DNA of 64,000 nt from NCBI GenBank assembly GCA_010015805.1, contig ML978124.1, positions 1,302,001-1,366,000 on the forward strand, written 5' to 3'. Of this stretch, positions 36,901 to 48,842 are shown in pieces. This DNA comes from Rhizodiscina lignyota. Lineage: Eukaryota; Ascomycota; Dothideomycetes; Aulographales; Rhizodiscinaceae. The position numbers and the translations under genes are program-made. Under the pieces are notes generated by a model that saw only the letters and a program-made list of their open reading frames with translations, was not told where the DNA came from and made no database searches. The stretch's first letter is position 1; every line of letters starts with the position of its first letter.

Positions 36901-38115
36901 AACCGCCAACGGCGCAACGCTGGTCAAACGCTGCCACGACAGCGCATGGGCCGCCCGTTGCATCATGGTGACATTGGAGAACGGGCAGCAGGCAAAAGCA
37001 AACGGCCCACTTGCCGGCGTGAATTCGCAGTCCCACCAGCACGGAGATGAAGATCAATTCGCGGAGAGGTAACGAGGGCGCCAAGAAACGCAAACGTACT
37101 GCTCTTACTCAATGGCCTGCGCCGGTGGGTGTATCGATGTCGTGAGCAGGTGCCAGGTCCGAGGTACCAATTAGTACCGCCGTCCTGCGCATGGAGATGT
37201 TTCCTCATCGGCGTAAGCGCGAGCGCTGCATGGCATGCGAACGTTCAGTGGGCGAGTGGGCGATGGCTTAGGCGTACTTTAATCAGCGCCCCTTCTGGGA
37301 AAAGTGGCCGTCCTCAAACGCTGCAACGTGCCAGATGCACGATAGCGTCCAGCAGGGCCGAGGGTACCCACTCTTTTTCGAGCATCCCCACAAAGCTGTG
37401 GCAGTGTCTCGCATCTAGCACCGGGAGCACGGTTAGGAGGAGAGGTACGGCGGAGTACAGACTGGACGTCGTGACTTTCTCCATAAGCATCTTACTGAGA
37501 TGCCACAGCCGGCGTTTACGGAGCGCGCTGAGCCCGTGGAGCTGGACGTGCTCGCAGGATCGGGATAATACAGCTGTGAATATTCGAAATCATTGTGCGG
37601 CCAGCGCTGTACGCACGCAGGGGCGCTGCGGCCCCAATGCTCCTGCATCGGATCCGATCCAGATTATTAAATCGCCGTCGGTGAAAGGCAGCGGAGGGCG
37701 AGGAGGATGCCAAGCGCGCAGCTGGGATGACTACGATAATTAGCGGTGGAAAAGGGTGATAATTGTGCTATTAGCGGCATTGAATGGGTAGTGCGGCAAA
37801 TCGTCAATAATCGATAATTAACGGAGCAAGTGTCCTGATTCATCATGATTCATGCCGCCGCAAATTGCTCTCTACGGCGCGCCGAGGTGGTGAGGCCCAG
37901 GGAATCTAGGCCGCGGATAGGTAACAAAGTCTCGTCCCCTCAACACCATGCTGCTCGCATTCGCTTGCATCGACACAGCTCACACTACAGGCGGCCGCTC
38001 CAGTCCAGACCTCGCGCGCCCATTGAATGGTCAGTGCCGTCTTCGATAGATCGCATCGCAAAGTTTCTCTTCTGGACGCGTTCTATCCGCACGCAACCGT
38101 CATCCAACCACCGCC
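33948..38115. other. Long divergent intergenic region
   Basis: About 4.2 kb separate the starts of the zinc-finger gene and YVH1. The part from about 34.4 to 37.4 kb is G+C-rich, with many chance open frames on both strands and no domain. A TGGA tetranucleotide run lies at 35169-35186 and an alternating GC tract near 35970. The region may hold a long regulated promoter or 5' leader for the zinc-finger gene. Confidence 0.4.
35169..35186. repeat. TGGA tetranucleotide microsatellite
   Basis: Four tandem copies of TGGA followed by TG, in noncoding sequence. Confidence 0.7.
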
Positions 38116-40541
38116 ATGTCACTCCTCGACAAAGTGCCCGGCGAGCTTAAACTGTACATAGGAGGGTGCGTAGCCAAGCCAGCCTGGAACGCCCCGTCTT
38201 CACTCTGCAATAATGTCCCCCAATGATATGATTCCTCATCGCGTCGAAGCATCTCTGATGGGGTCTGAGATGCCCTGCGAACAAGTAGTTGACTCACTGT
38301 TGAATGCAGACTCTTCACGCTACGGCGAAAGGCGGCGCTGCAGGAAGCAAACATCACCCATGTTGTCTCGGTGCTGCGTATGTCCTTGGACGAAGATTTC
38401 TTCGCTCCCTACAAGCACCTGATGATCGAGGTGGACGATGTCGAGGACGAAAACTTGCTCGAGCACTTCCCAGCCACGAACCGGTTCATCCAGGACGGAC
38501 TGGATGGCGGCGGCGGCGTGTTCGTACATTGGTAAGCGCCTTTTTTCCCCTTTCGTCACTTTTTGCTCCCCGTTCGAGCTGAATGCCATCCAAAATCTCA
38601 CGCTTAATTTTACTCTTCTTCTTTCGTATCTTCCTGTCATCATCTGCGCTTGCCGCGCGAACGATTACATGCTTGCGTGGAGGGAGATGCGCGCCAGCCC
38701 GGATCTGAACACATGGACCACGTGGAAGGGAGGCGCATCACTCCTGATACTCCTTGCCGGCAACGCCGATCACTATCGGACTGCACACATTATCCTCAAA
38801 ATTTCCCGATTATTGTCTCGGAGCTCTTGCCAAGGCGGGAAGCTAGGTTACATAAAACCCACAGGTACCGTCTCGAGCTGTTACCGGCACGGTCGTCATC
38901 TCGCATCGAGGCATGTCAAACTTGGGGGCCATCGGAAAGCCTCCTCGGGAGATGCTCCCACCCCCATCTTCAGCCCTATCTGGCAGACTTTAGCCGACGG
39001 TTTGAAAGCTCTGACGATGTGGTGGCGAATGTCACCTTTCTCCATTGATCCCCCTTTGTAGAGAGGTTGGCATTACGTCGGCGCCTGAATCACTCGCACA
39101 GGATGAACTCACAGATACTCGGAAGGGAATGCAAAGCCGTTGCATTGCTACAAGATCCAATCTGTGCCAAGCAAATTCCAAAGATCGGGATATTGCGCCG
39201 ACGATGCGGCCGCTTTAATTTTCGGGCATATCGGACCTTTGATATCGGCTCTTCGTGGAAACGATGAGGCAGACACCGAAGGCTGAGACAAAGTGCCGCA
39301 TGCCTGTCGAAGCTCGCTTCGCGCAAGGTGGAGACAGACTGCAGATCGAGCGCGCGGCTCAAAAGAGCAATTCCCAGAAGTCGGACGCACCCCTGGCCAT
39401 GATGTTTCAACACCTGAGGCATCCACTATACTGTGCGGAGAGCATAACGACGTCCAAGTAGATGGAGACTTTCACGAAATAGGAATTTGCGGACGAATCA
39501 GAGTTTTCTCTTCATCTAAATTCCGTATAGTCTTCAAAAGCAATTCCACCGCTATACTTTTCGTTCTATTTTCTATTTTCTTTTTTTGCTACCATCAGCC
39601 TGTCTTACAACCACCAACAGCCGAGTGTCACACCATCGAACTCGTCTTACTAACCATGGATCCTCCACAGCGCAATGGGCAAATCCCGCTCCGCAACCAT
39701 CATCCTCGCATACCTCCTCTCCACCCACCCTCACATGGACCCCGATTCCGCCCTGGCCTTACTCCGGGAGTCCCGCCCCCTATGTGAGCCAAACTTCGGA
39801 TTCATGCAGCAGCTGAGGCTCTACTATGACATGCGGTGCCCTGCCACTGCTGACGCGCTGGCCGCCTCACCGCCTTACCAACGGTGGCTCTATCAACGCG
39901 AGGTCGAGAGCGCAAGGAGCGTCGGGCAGGCTCCTACGCTCGAGAAAATTCGCTTCGAGGATGAGCATCCTGAAGAGAAGGAAGAGGAAAGGGCGGTGCA
40001 GGGGGTGCGCGAGGAGATAGAGACCGGCGAGCGCCAAGGCATCGAGCTAAAGTGCAAGAAGTGCCGGCGCACTCTGGCCAGGACGCCATTCGTGGTGCCG
40101 CACGTGCCGGCGCGCTTCGGCAGCCAGGCTAGTCCTCCCCCTTCCGGTCTCACGATCACACCTCACAGACGACGAAGCAACAGCCACGGTAGCAGTGGCG
40201 CGGCCGGATCCTCCAGCGCAGATGCGGCCGCGGGCGAGATGAGCAACGATGAGTGCGCGCACCACTTCATCGACCCGCTGTCTTGGATGCGGGAGGAACT
40301 GAGCCAGGGGAAGCTCGAGGGCAAGCTCGAGTGTCCAAACGCGCGCTGCAAGACGCTGGTCGGCAAGTATGCGTGGCACGGGTTGCGCTGCTCGTGCGGC
40401 GGGTGGGAGGTGCCTGGCATCAGTCTGGCAAAGGGCAGAGTGGACGAGATCAAGGTCAGGAGCGGAGGCGCGGTGGGCGCGCTTGCTGCAGACGGCCTGG
40501 CCAGGATTAGGCGCGGCCCTGGCGTCGCTGGGAATCTCTGA
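38116..40541 (+). CDS. YVH1: Dual-specificity protein phosphatase Yvh1
   Basis: Yvh1 is a Cys-based phosphatase with a zinc-binding tail. In yeast it helps release Mrt4 from pre-60S ribosomes. Three exons fit: 38116-38165, 38310-38531 and 39671-40541, giving 380 residues. The start has a strong context (CCGCCATG). The phosphatase domain opens with MSLLDKVPGELKLYIGG, then THVVSVLRM and VDDVEDENLLEHF. The signature loop VHCAMGKSRSATI gives Cys about 91 and Arg about 97 of CX5R. After an acidic linker, the zinc-binding tail shows KCKKCRRTL (Cys about 219 and 222), then HFIDPLSWM, LECPNARCKTLVGKYAW and CSCGGWEVPG, ending with KGRVDEIKVRS. The second intron (38532-39670) is 1,139 bp, unusually long, and falls inside the codon for the catalytic Cys. 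The two halves match the family only when it is removed. Confidence 0.87.
38532..39670 (+). other. Unusually long intron in YVH1
   Basis: The donor is GTAAGC and the acceptor is CCACAG. The first 100 bases are pyrimidine-rich. The interior holds only short frames on both strands with no domain. I see no terminal inverted repeats and no homing endonuclease or reverse transcriptase motif. The other introns I modelled here span about 39 to 171 bp. Confidence 0.65.
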
Positions 40542-42966
40542 TGCAGACTTTCGCCTGTGTCGCGTGGAAAACGTTCGGCATTTGCAAAGCGCGCACGTGG
40601 ACACTGATGGGAGGCGGAAACGGTGGTACCTATTAGAGGATTTCGGAGTTGATGTCACTGTCCCGCACGAAAGGCCCACAGAGCCGTGCGAGAAATGGGC
40701 GTGGGGGTTTTAGAGACAGCAGTTGTGGGACGAAATGAGCACTTTAAAGAGGATAGGGGGCGGGAAATGTAAGAATATACCCAGTCTTAGATGATGGCAT
40801 CTTGCATGATCTGGGGAAAGAAGCAAACCGTCACTTGGCATCTCGCGTCAGGCATCAGGGTGGAAAATAGACTTGAGACACCTACGGAGTATGTAATGCG
40901 ATGTAACGATTTCCGTCGTTTCGATTAGTAGGCGCTTGGTGATGTTTGCTCTCGCGGCGAACCCTGCGTTAAGATCCCTGATAACGACTCCCATGATATC
41001 TCCCTGTAGGTGCAAGTGCAACGCACAATTCCAAAGGGCGTTGCGATGTGTTGTTTCTGGTGTGACACGGCAGCCTGCAGTCTGCACCGTAATTGTTGAG
41101 TTGAACTGAGCGCAGATTGACTTCTGACAGCTGTTTGATTGAAGCTCGACAATGACGTGCATGGCGTGAGAAATCACGGTCCGGTAAGCACAGCATATGC
41201 CCAATTTTGCAATTCTCACAGCCGCCAGGCAAATTTTGAGCTGATCAATTCCCGCATCGCGGCATTCCTGAGAGAAAGTGCTGCCAAAGCGAAACTCTCA
41301 GTACGAGTTACGCCACAGCTGGAAGTTTTTAGATGTGTACGATCTTCATCTGAAACGAAATTTTGCCTTCGTGCGAGACGCTGGCGCCTCAATTGGCCAA
41401 TCTTTTTCACTCAAACTGTCGTTGCTATTCAGGCCCCAATGCCACGGTCTGCGCAATGACGCAGTTTATTTTTGAAGCTTAAGCGAATCCCCTCTGAATG
41501 GTAGTCGATTCCTTAGGCACAAAAAGTTAATTCGCTAAAACTCCGCGACGTACTGTGTACATAGGTACATCTTGCCGACGGCCAATAGGGGGCGCTAGGA
41601 CGGATTGCTTCGGATCATGGCAACTACAAGTTCCGCGGCATTTACTAAGGCTGTCTTCTGGTGCCTAACCGATGTGGTCTCTAGACTCTGGCTTCAAGAT
41701 GTTCAGCTGGTGTCATGCTGGTACGTACATCTGTGGTGTGCAGGTTCAAAGTGGATCAGGTGCCTAGAGACTGTAGAGGTGCTTGAAGGTCTGCCCCACA
41801 AGTCAACCGCAGGTATCGAGGGCACGTTCCGTACACTTATCCCAGAGTAAGTGGCCTTGCGAGTGATTTTGACCCAAGTCAGGGATTATTTAGCGAGATC
41901 GACGGAGATACCGTTCGTCCCGTCGCGGGAGGTAATCATCTAAGCGTATGATTCGTCAACGGTGTCAACTCCTAAAGATGAAATCAGATTCATTTGATGA
42001 CAGCCACTTCCTAAGACGATCTGCAAATATTGACATGTTTTCGAATGGCAAGACCACGAAACTCGTACTCGGCGATTGTCTACGAAGCGTCTGAAGTTTG
42101 ACTGGATGCAACAACATGTGGATGATAACCTAAAGTGGAGTGTACTTCCGTGTTGTTGCATGCTGTGGGGATTTGCCAAGCCATATTGATTGTCTTGCAG
42201 AAATACCACGGCTCTCTGAGAGGCCATCGAGGTGCGACTTGCGCTCGGGGCTACAGTCGAAAACGGATAGAAAATCGAGGGAAAAGGATCGAGGATTGGC
42301 TGACCCGGGTGGATTGCATGGTTTCGGGACAGCTTCCTTCGATCATCGCGGAGAAGCACCGTATCGTGCTGGCTCGGATGACCAAGCAATGCCCAAATCG
42401 AAACCGAAACCGTAACCCTGACGGCCTGACCTGTCATTCTGCCGTGAATTTAGAAAGAACGCCTGGCGGTCAGCCACGTGGGACAGATATCCGCCGGAAT
42501 TGTCTGCCAATCCTCTCCGTGAGCGGAAGCTTTCCAGAAGGAAAGGGACGCGCCTCTCGTATCGTCCGGCAAGTGGGTACTGTCAAGGGCGGAGTGTCAG
42601 AACTTTAATTTTCCGCTCTCTGGCCGTCTCAGCCTGTCAGCGCCGATCCGGGGCATTTTCCGCATTCATATGAACTCATTGCTGACCACCATACGCAGCG
42701 CTTAAGCAGGGATAGTGTTCGCGCGCGACGAACGAAAGACATGAGATGATGCGATCGCTACGACATTTAGGAGAACCCTGAAGGGTGTAAGGAAGTTCTT
42801 CACACCATAAGTCGAATTTTTGAACACAACAAGCGAAGAGAGATGTTCAAACTCAGTATTCTGCTCCGAAACCTAGCACGGCCACCTCCTGGGATTCGTA
42901 TTCCTGGATATGCTGAGTAAGACGTCGGAAAGCCTTCAACCACAAAACATTGAATTGTGGCAAATG
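40542..42966. other. Convergent gene-free interval
   Basis: About 2.4 kb between the 3' ends of YVH1 and VFA1. Short frames only, no domains. An AAACCGAAACCGTAACCC string near 42400 is not a telomere repeat array. Confidence 0.45.
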
Positions 42967-43683
42967 TCATAGATCACCAGAAGGAACTGATGGGAAAGCG
43001 GATGGGTTTTTCAGCCGCTCTCTGTTCCGTTTAGCTTGTTCGATATTGCGTAAACGCTCAACTCGTTGCTGGTAGAAGTTCCTGACTCCGTTATTAGATC
43101 TCGATGGACAAATCTCTCCATTGAACGAAGCGTACTTGTGTAAGTTGAATATGCGAGGTCCATCATCTGTTTTCTCCGGATCTTTTTGCTCAAGAGATTT
43201 GATCTTGAACATTGTGAGTATCATATTGGACAGGCGAAATGATTCATGGAAATTACCTTCTCGTCACGTTCTTTCTCATCGTTCTTGTCTTCTTCCTCTT
43301 CCTCCTTTTTATCTTCCTTCTTCTTATCTTTGTCTTTATTTTTCTCCTTTTCCTTTCGCTTCTTCTCCTTCTCCTTCTGCTTCTCTGCGTATTCCTTCTT
43401 CACGGCTTCAATCTCGCGATCAAGGGCTTCCTTCTTCTTTCTTTCCTCAACGGCAGCTGCTTCATCTGCATCTGGGATAGCAAAGCCTCTATCTTTGAGA
43501 TGTCCCGGGCAAATGTAAAAGAAATCCTGCAGAATTAATACAGCTACGGAAGATCTACTTTGACTGGCCCACCTTGTTATCCGGCGTGATCAGGACGCTT
43601 GTGGATGGTTTGAAGCAAACCCAACACGCCTTCGCCTGGCCTTCAGCGACCTTCCGGTGGTGCCACTCATTCTTGAGCGACAT
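42967..43683 (-). CDS. VFA1: VPS4-associated protein 1 (Vfa1)
   Basis: Vfa1 binds the AAA ATPase Vps4 through a C-terminal MIT-interacting helix and modulates ESCRT-III disassembly at endosomes. Three exons join in phase: 43573-43683, 43257-43526 and 42967-43203, giving 205 residues. The N-terminal module is distinctive: KACWVCFKPSTSVLITPDNK followed by DFFYICPGHLKDRGFA, with paired CxxC and CxGH likely to bind zinc. The middle (about 65-127) is a nearly pure Lys/Glu/Asp block likely to form a charged helix. The C-terminus returns to ordinary sequence (FNLHKYASFNGEICPSR, VRNFYQQRVERLRNIEQAKR). The first intron has a GTGGGC donor; the second ends in CAAG, the only acceptor that keeps the frame. 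The N-terminal module is what identifies the family. The gene diverges from ARG4. Confidence 0.87.
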
Positions 43684-44102
43684 TTTTCCGGTATGAATCA
43701 AGTTGTCGTGAGACCCTGCCTTGCGATATCAATGTTGTCCACGATGATTTGGCATCGGATGGACGAGGAAGGGCGCCACACATGCACTAGTGGGAAATTC
43801 CGCCTTATCGATAACCTTAATTTAAGCGGAGTCATAAAAAGCTTGACGCAGTTCTGACTGGTTGAGATTTCCCCAGACCAGTCAAATTCTTGAGCTCACA
43901 AGAGCTATATTAACCCACTTTCTCCGCTCAATTGAGGCACAGATTGTGTTCATCTCTTCATATCTTACACAGTAGCGCGCAAATTGAAGAGTCTTCCATC
44001 ACAGTCAAATCATCCTCCTGCAGTCGATTGAAGAACGCTTCAGCCCTCCTTCACCTCCGTGACTATCCAGACTCATATCGTCAATCGCGCGTCGCTTACA
44101 GC
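43684..44102. promoter_or_regulatory. Divergent promoter region, VFA1 / ARG4
   Basis: This 419-bp interval separates the two starts. GGAGTCAT at about 43827 and AGACTCAT at about 44068 resemble one-mismatch versions of the Gcn4/Cpc1 site TGACTCA, which would suit an arginine gene. The stretch 43932-44102 is open in the ARG4 frame but has no ATG, so it is probably leader sequence. Confidence 0.4.
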
Positions 44103-45500
44103 ATGAGCTCCAGCAATGCCCCGAGCAAGAACATGCTCTGGGGTGGCCGCTTCACTGGTGGACTCGATCCGTTGATGGTGGCATACAATGAGTCAATCTA
44201 CATCGATCGTGCCTTCTACGCTCAGGACGTTGCTGGCTCCATTGCATACGCTCGCGCCAACAAAAACCTGGGTATCCTCTTCGATGATGAATTTGCCGCG
44301 ATAGAAAAGGGCCTCTCACAAGTGCGAACGGAATGGGAGACGGGCAAGTTTGAGATCAGAGCGGGCGTTGATGAGGATATTCACACAGCGAATGAGCGCA
44401 GACTGGGCGAGATCATTGGCACAGCAATAGCGGGAAAGCTACACACCGGTCGGAGTAGGAATGATCAAGTTGCGACTGATATGAGGATGTGGCTGAGGGA
44501 CGAGCTGAGGAAGATTGAGCAATACTTGGTGGACTTTTTGAAAGTAATTGCTGCAAGAGCTGAGAAGGAGGTCGAGTACGTCATGCCGGGCTACACACAT
44601 CTTCAGCGGGCACAGCCTGTGAGGTGGAGTCATTGGATGCTAAGCTACGGGTTGTCCTTCGCGGCAGACCTTGAGCGGTTAAGAGAAGTACTAAAGAGGG
44701 TCAATCGGTGTCCACTGGGATTTGGAGCCTTGGCTGGCAATCCATTTGGCATCGACAGAGACGCAATGGCGAAAGAACTGGGCTTTGATGGCTTGCTGTA
44801 CAACTCGATGGCAGGTGTTGCTGACCGCGACTTTGTCGTTGAAACGATGCAGTGGGGTTCAATGCTGATGACACACATGTCACGTTGGGCAGAGGACCTG
44901 ATCATATACAGCACGGCGGAGTTTGGCTTTGTTAGGCTCGCGGACGCGTATTCGACAGGAAGCTCCTTGATGCCACAAAAGAAGAACCCAGACAGTTTAG
45001 AGCTGCTTCGCGGAAAGAGTGGGCGCGCGTTCGGGCAGATGGCAGGTCTCATGATGACAATCAAAGGCATACCGTCGACATACAACAAAGACCTCCAAGA
45101 GAGCGTCGAACCAATGATTGACCATGTCAAGACTGTGGGCGACAGCATACAGATTGCCACCGGAGTACTCTCTACCATGGACATCTTCCCAGAGAAGATG
45201 CTAGCAGCGTTGACCCCGGACATGCTCGCAACAGACCTCGCAGAGTACCTCGTCAGAAAGGGTGTACCATTCCGAGAGACGCATCATACATCCGGAAGAG
45301 TCGTTGCTCTTGCAGAGAAAGAGAAAGTGCCCATGGACAAACTGTCGTTGGAACAGTTGCAGTCAGTCGATAGTAGATTCGAGAGTGACATCATGCAGAC
45401 CTTCGACTACCAGAGAAGCGTGGAGTTGAGGTCGGCAAAAGGGGGGGCAAGCAAGTCTTCAGTGCACGAACAAGTACAAGTCCTGAAGGGAATGCTGTGA
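44103..45500 (+). CDS. ARG4: Argininosuccinate lyase
   Basis: The enzyme splits argininosuccinate into arginine and fumarate, the last step of arginine synthesis. This is a single exon of 465 residues, the usual length. Family blocks appear in order: [89 protein letters not shown] and the fumarase/lyase signature [19 protein letters not shown] at about residues 285-303. That signature loop carries the catalytic Ser, and the HLQRAQP segment follows the active-site His. The C-terminal part has [19 protein letters not shown] and [18 protein letters not shown], normal for this enzyme. I chose the first ATG in frame; upstream codons are open but begin only at a TTG. Fungal enzymes are cytosolic and no targeting sequence is needed here. 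Confidence 0.95.
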   Translation: MSSSNAPSKNMLWGGRFTGGLDPLMVAYNESIYIDRAFYAQDVAGSIAYARANKNLGILFDDEFAAIEKGLSQVRTEWETGKFEIRAGVDEDIHTANERRLGEIIGTAIAGKLHTGRSRNDQVATDMRMWLRDELRKIEQYLVDFLKVIAARAEKEVEYVMPGYTHLQRAQPVRWSHWMLSYGLSFAADLERLREVLKRVNRCPLGFGALAGNPFGIDRDAMAKELGFDGLLYNSMAGVADRDFVVETMQWGSMLMTHMSRWAEDLIIYSTAEFGFVRLADAYSTGSSLMPQKKNPDSLELLRGKSGRAFGQMAGLMMTIKGIPSTYNKDLQESVEPMIDHVKTVGDSIQIATGVLSTMDIFPEKMLAALTPDMLATDLAEYLVRKGVPFRETHHTSGRVVALAEKEKVPMDKLSLEQLQSVDSRFESDIMQTFDYQRSVELRSAKGGASKSSVHEQVQVLKGML

Positions 45501-46247
45501 TTTGGAGCTAGCTCGACCGACTTGCTTTTAATCAGTCCGTGCAAAAGTAGACCATCGGAGTCTTCGGATAGTGCACTTTCAGTGACAGTGCGCCGATGTA
45601 TTGTTAGCATTGTTTTTGAATAGGACTTGAAGAAAATGTGCAACATGATAGTCTGCTTTCAAATTGATGTTGGAATTACTGTCACACGTTGAGTGTTGTT
45701 GTCTGTTTTGGTGAAGCCGAAATTTGCGATGCCGTTTTCGTCTGGGTACATCGGGTGGCGGCCATGGTTCCGCAGTCACTTTGCGTCATTCCACTGGCAG
45801 TGTCTCCTCACTCTCCTCAATTGGAGCCGTCTCAATGTCATTGGCAGTATTTGTCTCGTCACGAGCATCTGCGGAGTATTCTGCTCTCCACTTCAGGTGA
45901 TAGGTCACGCAACCATGCGTTGATACGGTGAGTATTGTCTCCCGTCTCTTTCAGCTCTCCCGGACGAGCTCTTGAACAAGCCTCGCACCGTCGGAGTACC
46001 GAATCCAAGAAACTCGCTGTTCCGCGTGCTGTCCATGCGAAAAACCAACGGATTCTGCACATCTGTCCCTTGCCTTTCTAATTTTTCCGCCAGCCTAGTC
46101 GAAACTAACTTCAAGCATGTGATAGTCCCGGCCATGGCATCCTGCCGCATGCTCCACCATTGAGCAGCTTTAACGTTACTCATATCCTACGTGTCGGAGA
46201 ATTATCAACCACATCTATCTCGGTCCCTTACGTTTCCACGAGCAGCA
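45501..46247. other. ARG4 downstream / GUT2 upstream interval
   Basis: About 750 bp. It must hold the ARG4 3' region and the GUT2 promoter. Short frames occur on both strands at 45859-46183 and are partly protein-like, but they overlap in conflicting frames. A GTGAGT...TTTCAG pair at about 45929-45956 is only 28 bp apart, too short for an intron. Confidence 0.4.
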
Positions 46248-48618
46248 ATGGCTGCGCGGCGATCCTCCAGGCTTCTTAAGCCGCTTCTCTACACCACCGG
46301 CGCCGCAGTAGTGGGCGGAGGAATCCTCTACATCCAATACCGACCGAGAGATATTCCAGGGCAGGAAGCTGCTCAGGTTGCTCCACCAACATACGGAGAG
46401 GGTGGAGTATTTCGACCTCCTAATTTTCCGGCCATCAAGAATAGGGAAGATCAAATTGCTGAGCTGCAGTGCAGTGGTGGGATTGTGAGCAAGGCCACCA
46501 AGGCAAAAGGAACAATCTCATCATGGATGGGCGGCAGTGGTGCGGATACGGCGGGAGAAGTAAAGGAGGACGAGTCAGAGCTTTATGACTTGCTGATAAT
46601 AGGTGGTGGTGCTACTGGCTCGGGGGTAGCTCTGGATGCAGCAACACGCGGTCTCAAGGTGGCAGTCGTGGAGAGGGATGACTTCAGCAGCGGGACGAGC
46701 AGCAAGAGTACAAAGCTTGTGCATGGTGGTGTAAGATATTTGGAAAAGGCAGTGTGGGAATTGGACTACAATCAGTGCGTCTCGAAGAGCGCCATTTCGA
46801 ACACTCTCAAATCTTGCTAATACGGCTCGTTTAGGTACAAACTTGTCAGAGAAGCATTGCGAGAGCGCAGATATTTCCTAGATACCGCACCGCATCTTTC
46901 ATCATGGCTTCCGATCATGATTCCTGTCGACAAATGGTGGAAGGCTCCGTACTTTTGGGCCGGAACAAAATTCTACGACTTCCTTGCCGGCGCCGAGAAC
47001 ATTGAAAGTTCTTACTTCCTCACACGAAGCAAGGCGCTGGATGCGTTTCCAATGTTGAAGAAGGATGGCCTTGTCGGTGCTTTAGTCTACTATGGTATAT
47101 GCTGACCTCCACTTTCGTCCTTTTACAAACATGGCTGACATCATCAGACGGTGCGCACAATGACTCCCGCATGAACGTGTCATTAGCCGTCACAGCGGCT
47201 CTCTATGGTGCCACGGTTGCCAACCATGTCGAGGTCACCGCGCTCGAGAAAGACGCTTCTGGCAAAATTATCGGAGCCCGTGCCAAGGACGTCATTGCCG
47301 AAAAGAATGGGAAGAATGTGGGGGAATTCACCATCAGAGCAAAAGGTGTCATCAATTGCACAGGCCCGTTCACGGATTCAATACGCAAACTCGACGAACC
47401 CACTGTACAGGAAATCGTTGCACCCAGTTCAGGTGTCCATGTCATCCTGCCTGGATACTACAGCCCCGCAAATATGGGTTTAATAGATCCACATACGTCA
47501 GATGGCCGAGTCATTTTCTTTCTGCCATGGCAGGGTAATACTATTGCTGGAACAACTGATGCTCCCACGGAGATTCGGGCAAATCCTATTGCGGGCGAGG
47601 ATGAGATCGGTTGGATCCTGAACGAGATTAGAGGCTATCTCCAGCCTGAAATAAATGTGCGCCGTGGAGACGTGCTGGCTGCCTGGTCTGGGATCCGTCC
47701 GCTGGTTCGTGATCCCAAAGCGAAGAGAACCGAAGGACTCGTGCGTAATCACCTCATCACTACGTCCGAGAGCGGACTTATCACCGTCGCCGGCGGAAAA
47801 TGGACTACGTATCGTGAAATGGCGGAGGAAGCTGTTGACGAGGCTGTCAAAGAGTTCAACCTGACGCCCGGCCCCGTGATAAATCCGCCAAATGTTAGCG
47901 GCACGGCCATTAAGGATGCTGACGCGAATCTCGATGGATCATGTCAAACGCACAAGGTCCGCCTGATCGGTGCTCACGGTTTCTCCCAGACTCTTTTTAT
48001 CAACCTCATTCAGCATTATGGCGTCGAGACCGAAGTTGCCAAATACCTCTGCACTGCCTATGGCGACCGCGCCTGGACTGTTGCTGCACTCTCTTCCCCG
48101 ACAGAGCAGCGTTTTCCCGTTCGTGGCAAGCGCATCTCCGACCTCTACCCCTTTGTTGACGGCGAGGTGAGATATGCAGTGCGCCATGAGTATGCGCAAA
48201 CCGCTGTGGATGTCATTGCTCGACGTATGCGGTTGGCATTCCTCAATGCCCAAGCCGCTTTGGAGGCGCTTCCCACTGTCATTGATCTCATGGGCGAGGA
48301 GCTGAAGTGGGATTCGAAGAGAAAAGAGAAGGAGTGGGAAGATGGTAAGGCGTATCTGGCAAGCATGGGTTTGCCGAAGGGTAAGTTGAGCTTGTCGAGG
48401 AAACAAGTGGAGAAGGGGAACGTTGGAAAGTACGAAGATGAGGAATTCGGGATGTACGCTAGACACGGTGAGTTTTGAAGGATATCTGCATCTCTATGAT
48501 ATATGAATCAGTCACTAACAGTTGAACAGACAAGCCAGATGAAGTTTTGGCGAGCGACTCGAAATATCCCGCTGGAGAAAACCCAGTCCAGAAGCGGGAC
48601 TCACCGACCAACGACTAA
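46248..48618 (+). CDS. GUT2: Mitochondrial FAD-dependent glycerol-3-phosphate dehydrogenase
   Basis: The enzyme oxidises glycerol-3-phosphate to dihydroxyacetone phosphate on the outer face of the inner mitochondrial membrane and passes electrons to ubiquinone. It serves glycerol use and the glycerophosphate shuttle. Four exons fit: 46248-46774, 46835-47094, 47148-48467 and 48530-48618, giving 731 residues. The N-terminus is basic with a membrane segment ([17 protein letters not shown]). FAD binding is shown by [20 protein letters not shown] at about 113-132. Substrate-domain blocks follow: [76 protein letters not shown] and [20 protein letters not shown]. The C-terminal domain has [19 protein letters not shown] and [20 protein letters not shown] see no EF-hand calcium-binding loop, unlike the animal enzyme. 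Confidence 0.94.
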
Positions 48619-48842
48619 ATATTTCATACGGTGTCTGGGATATGGTACCACTGTAAGTACTGTAATTTAGATAAAATGAAAATAACTCTCTCGCCATAAA
48701 AGCATGTCTATCGCTATTCAATGAACCGAGAACACCACAAAGTTCTATCAGTTTCCTTTCCAAGAACATCAATAGTACACATCAGAGCTTAGCCTGACTT
48801 TGACCGCATCCCTCTTGACCCTGCAAGGAAAATCTCCTTATC

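Noticed and set aside
37129-37743. A 204-codon plus-strand frame upstream of YVH1.
   Set aside because: No domain and atypical composition (Cys, Trp and Arg scattered); overlapping frames on the other strand are similar. Read as chance.
40369-40713. A frame overlapping and extending past the YVH1 stop.
   Set aside because: The YVH1 zinc-tail ends normally at 40541; the other frame is a shadow that runs into the 3' region.
42390-42420. A telomere-like AAACCGAAACCGTAACCC string.
   Set aside because: It is a single degenerate run, not an array of TTAGGG/CCCTAA, and lies between normal genes.
43932-44102. A possible mitochondrial presequence on Arg4 from 57 upstream in-frame codons.
   Set aside because: The upstream frame begins at TTG and contains no ATG; fungal argininosuccinate lyase is cytosolic.
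45859-46183. Short antisense frames between ARG4 and GUT2 with protein-like text (INAWLRDLSPEVESRILRRC).
   Set aside because: Different frames on both strands look equally plausible, no splice chain links them, and the space is needed for the GUT2 promoter.
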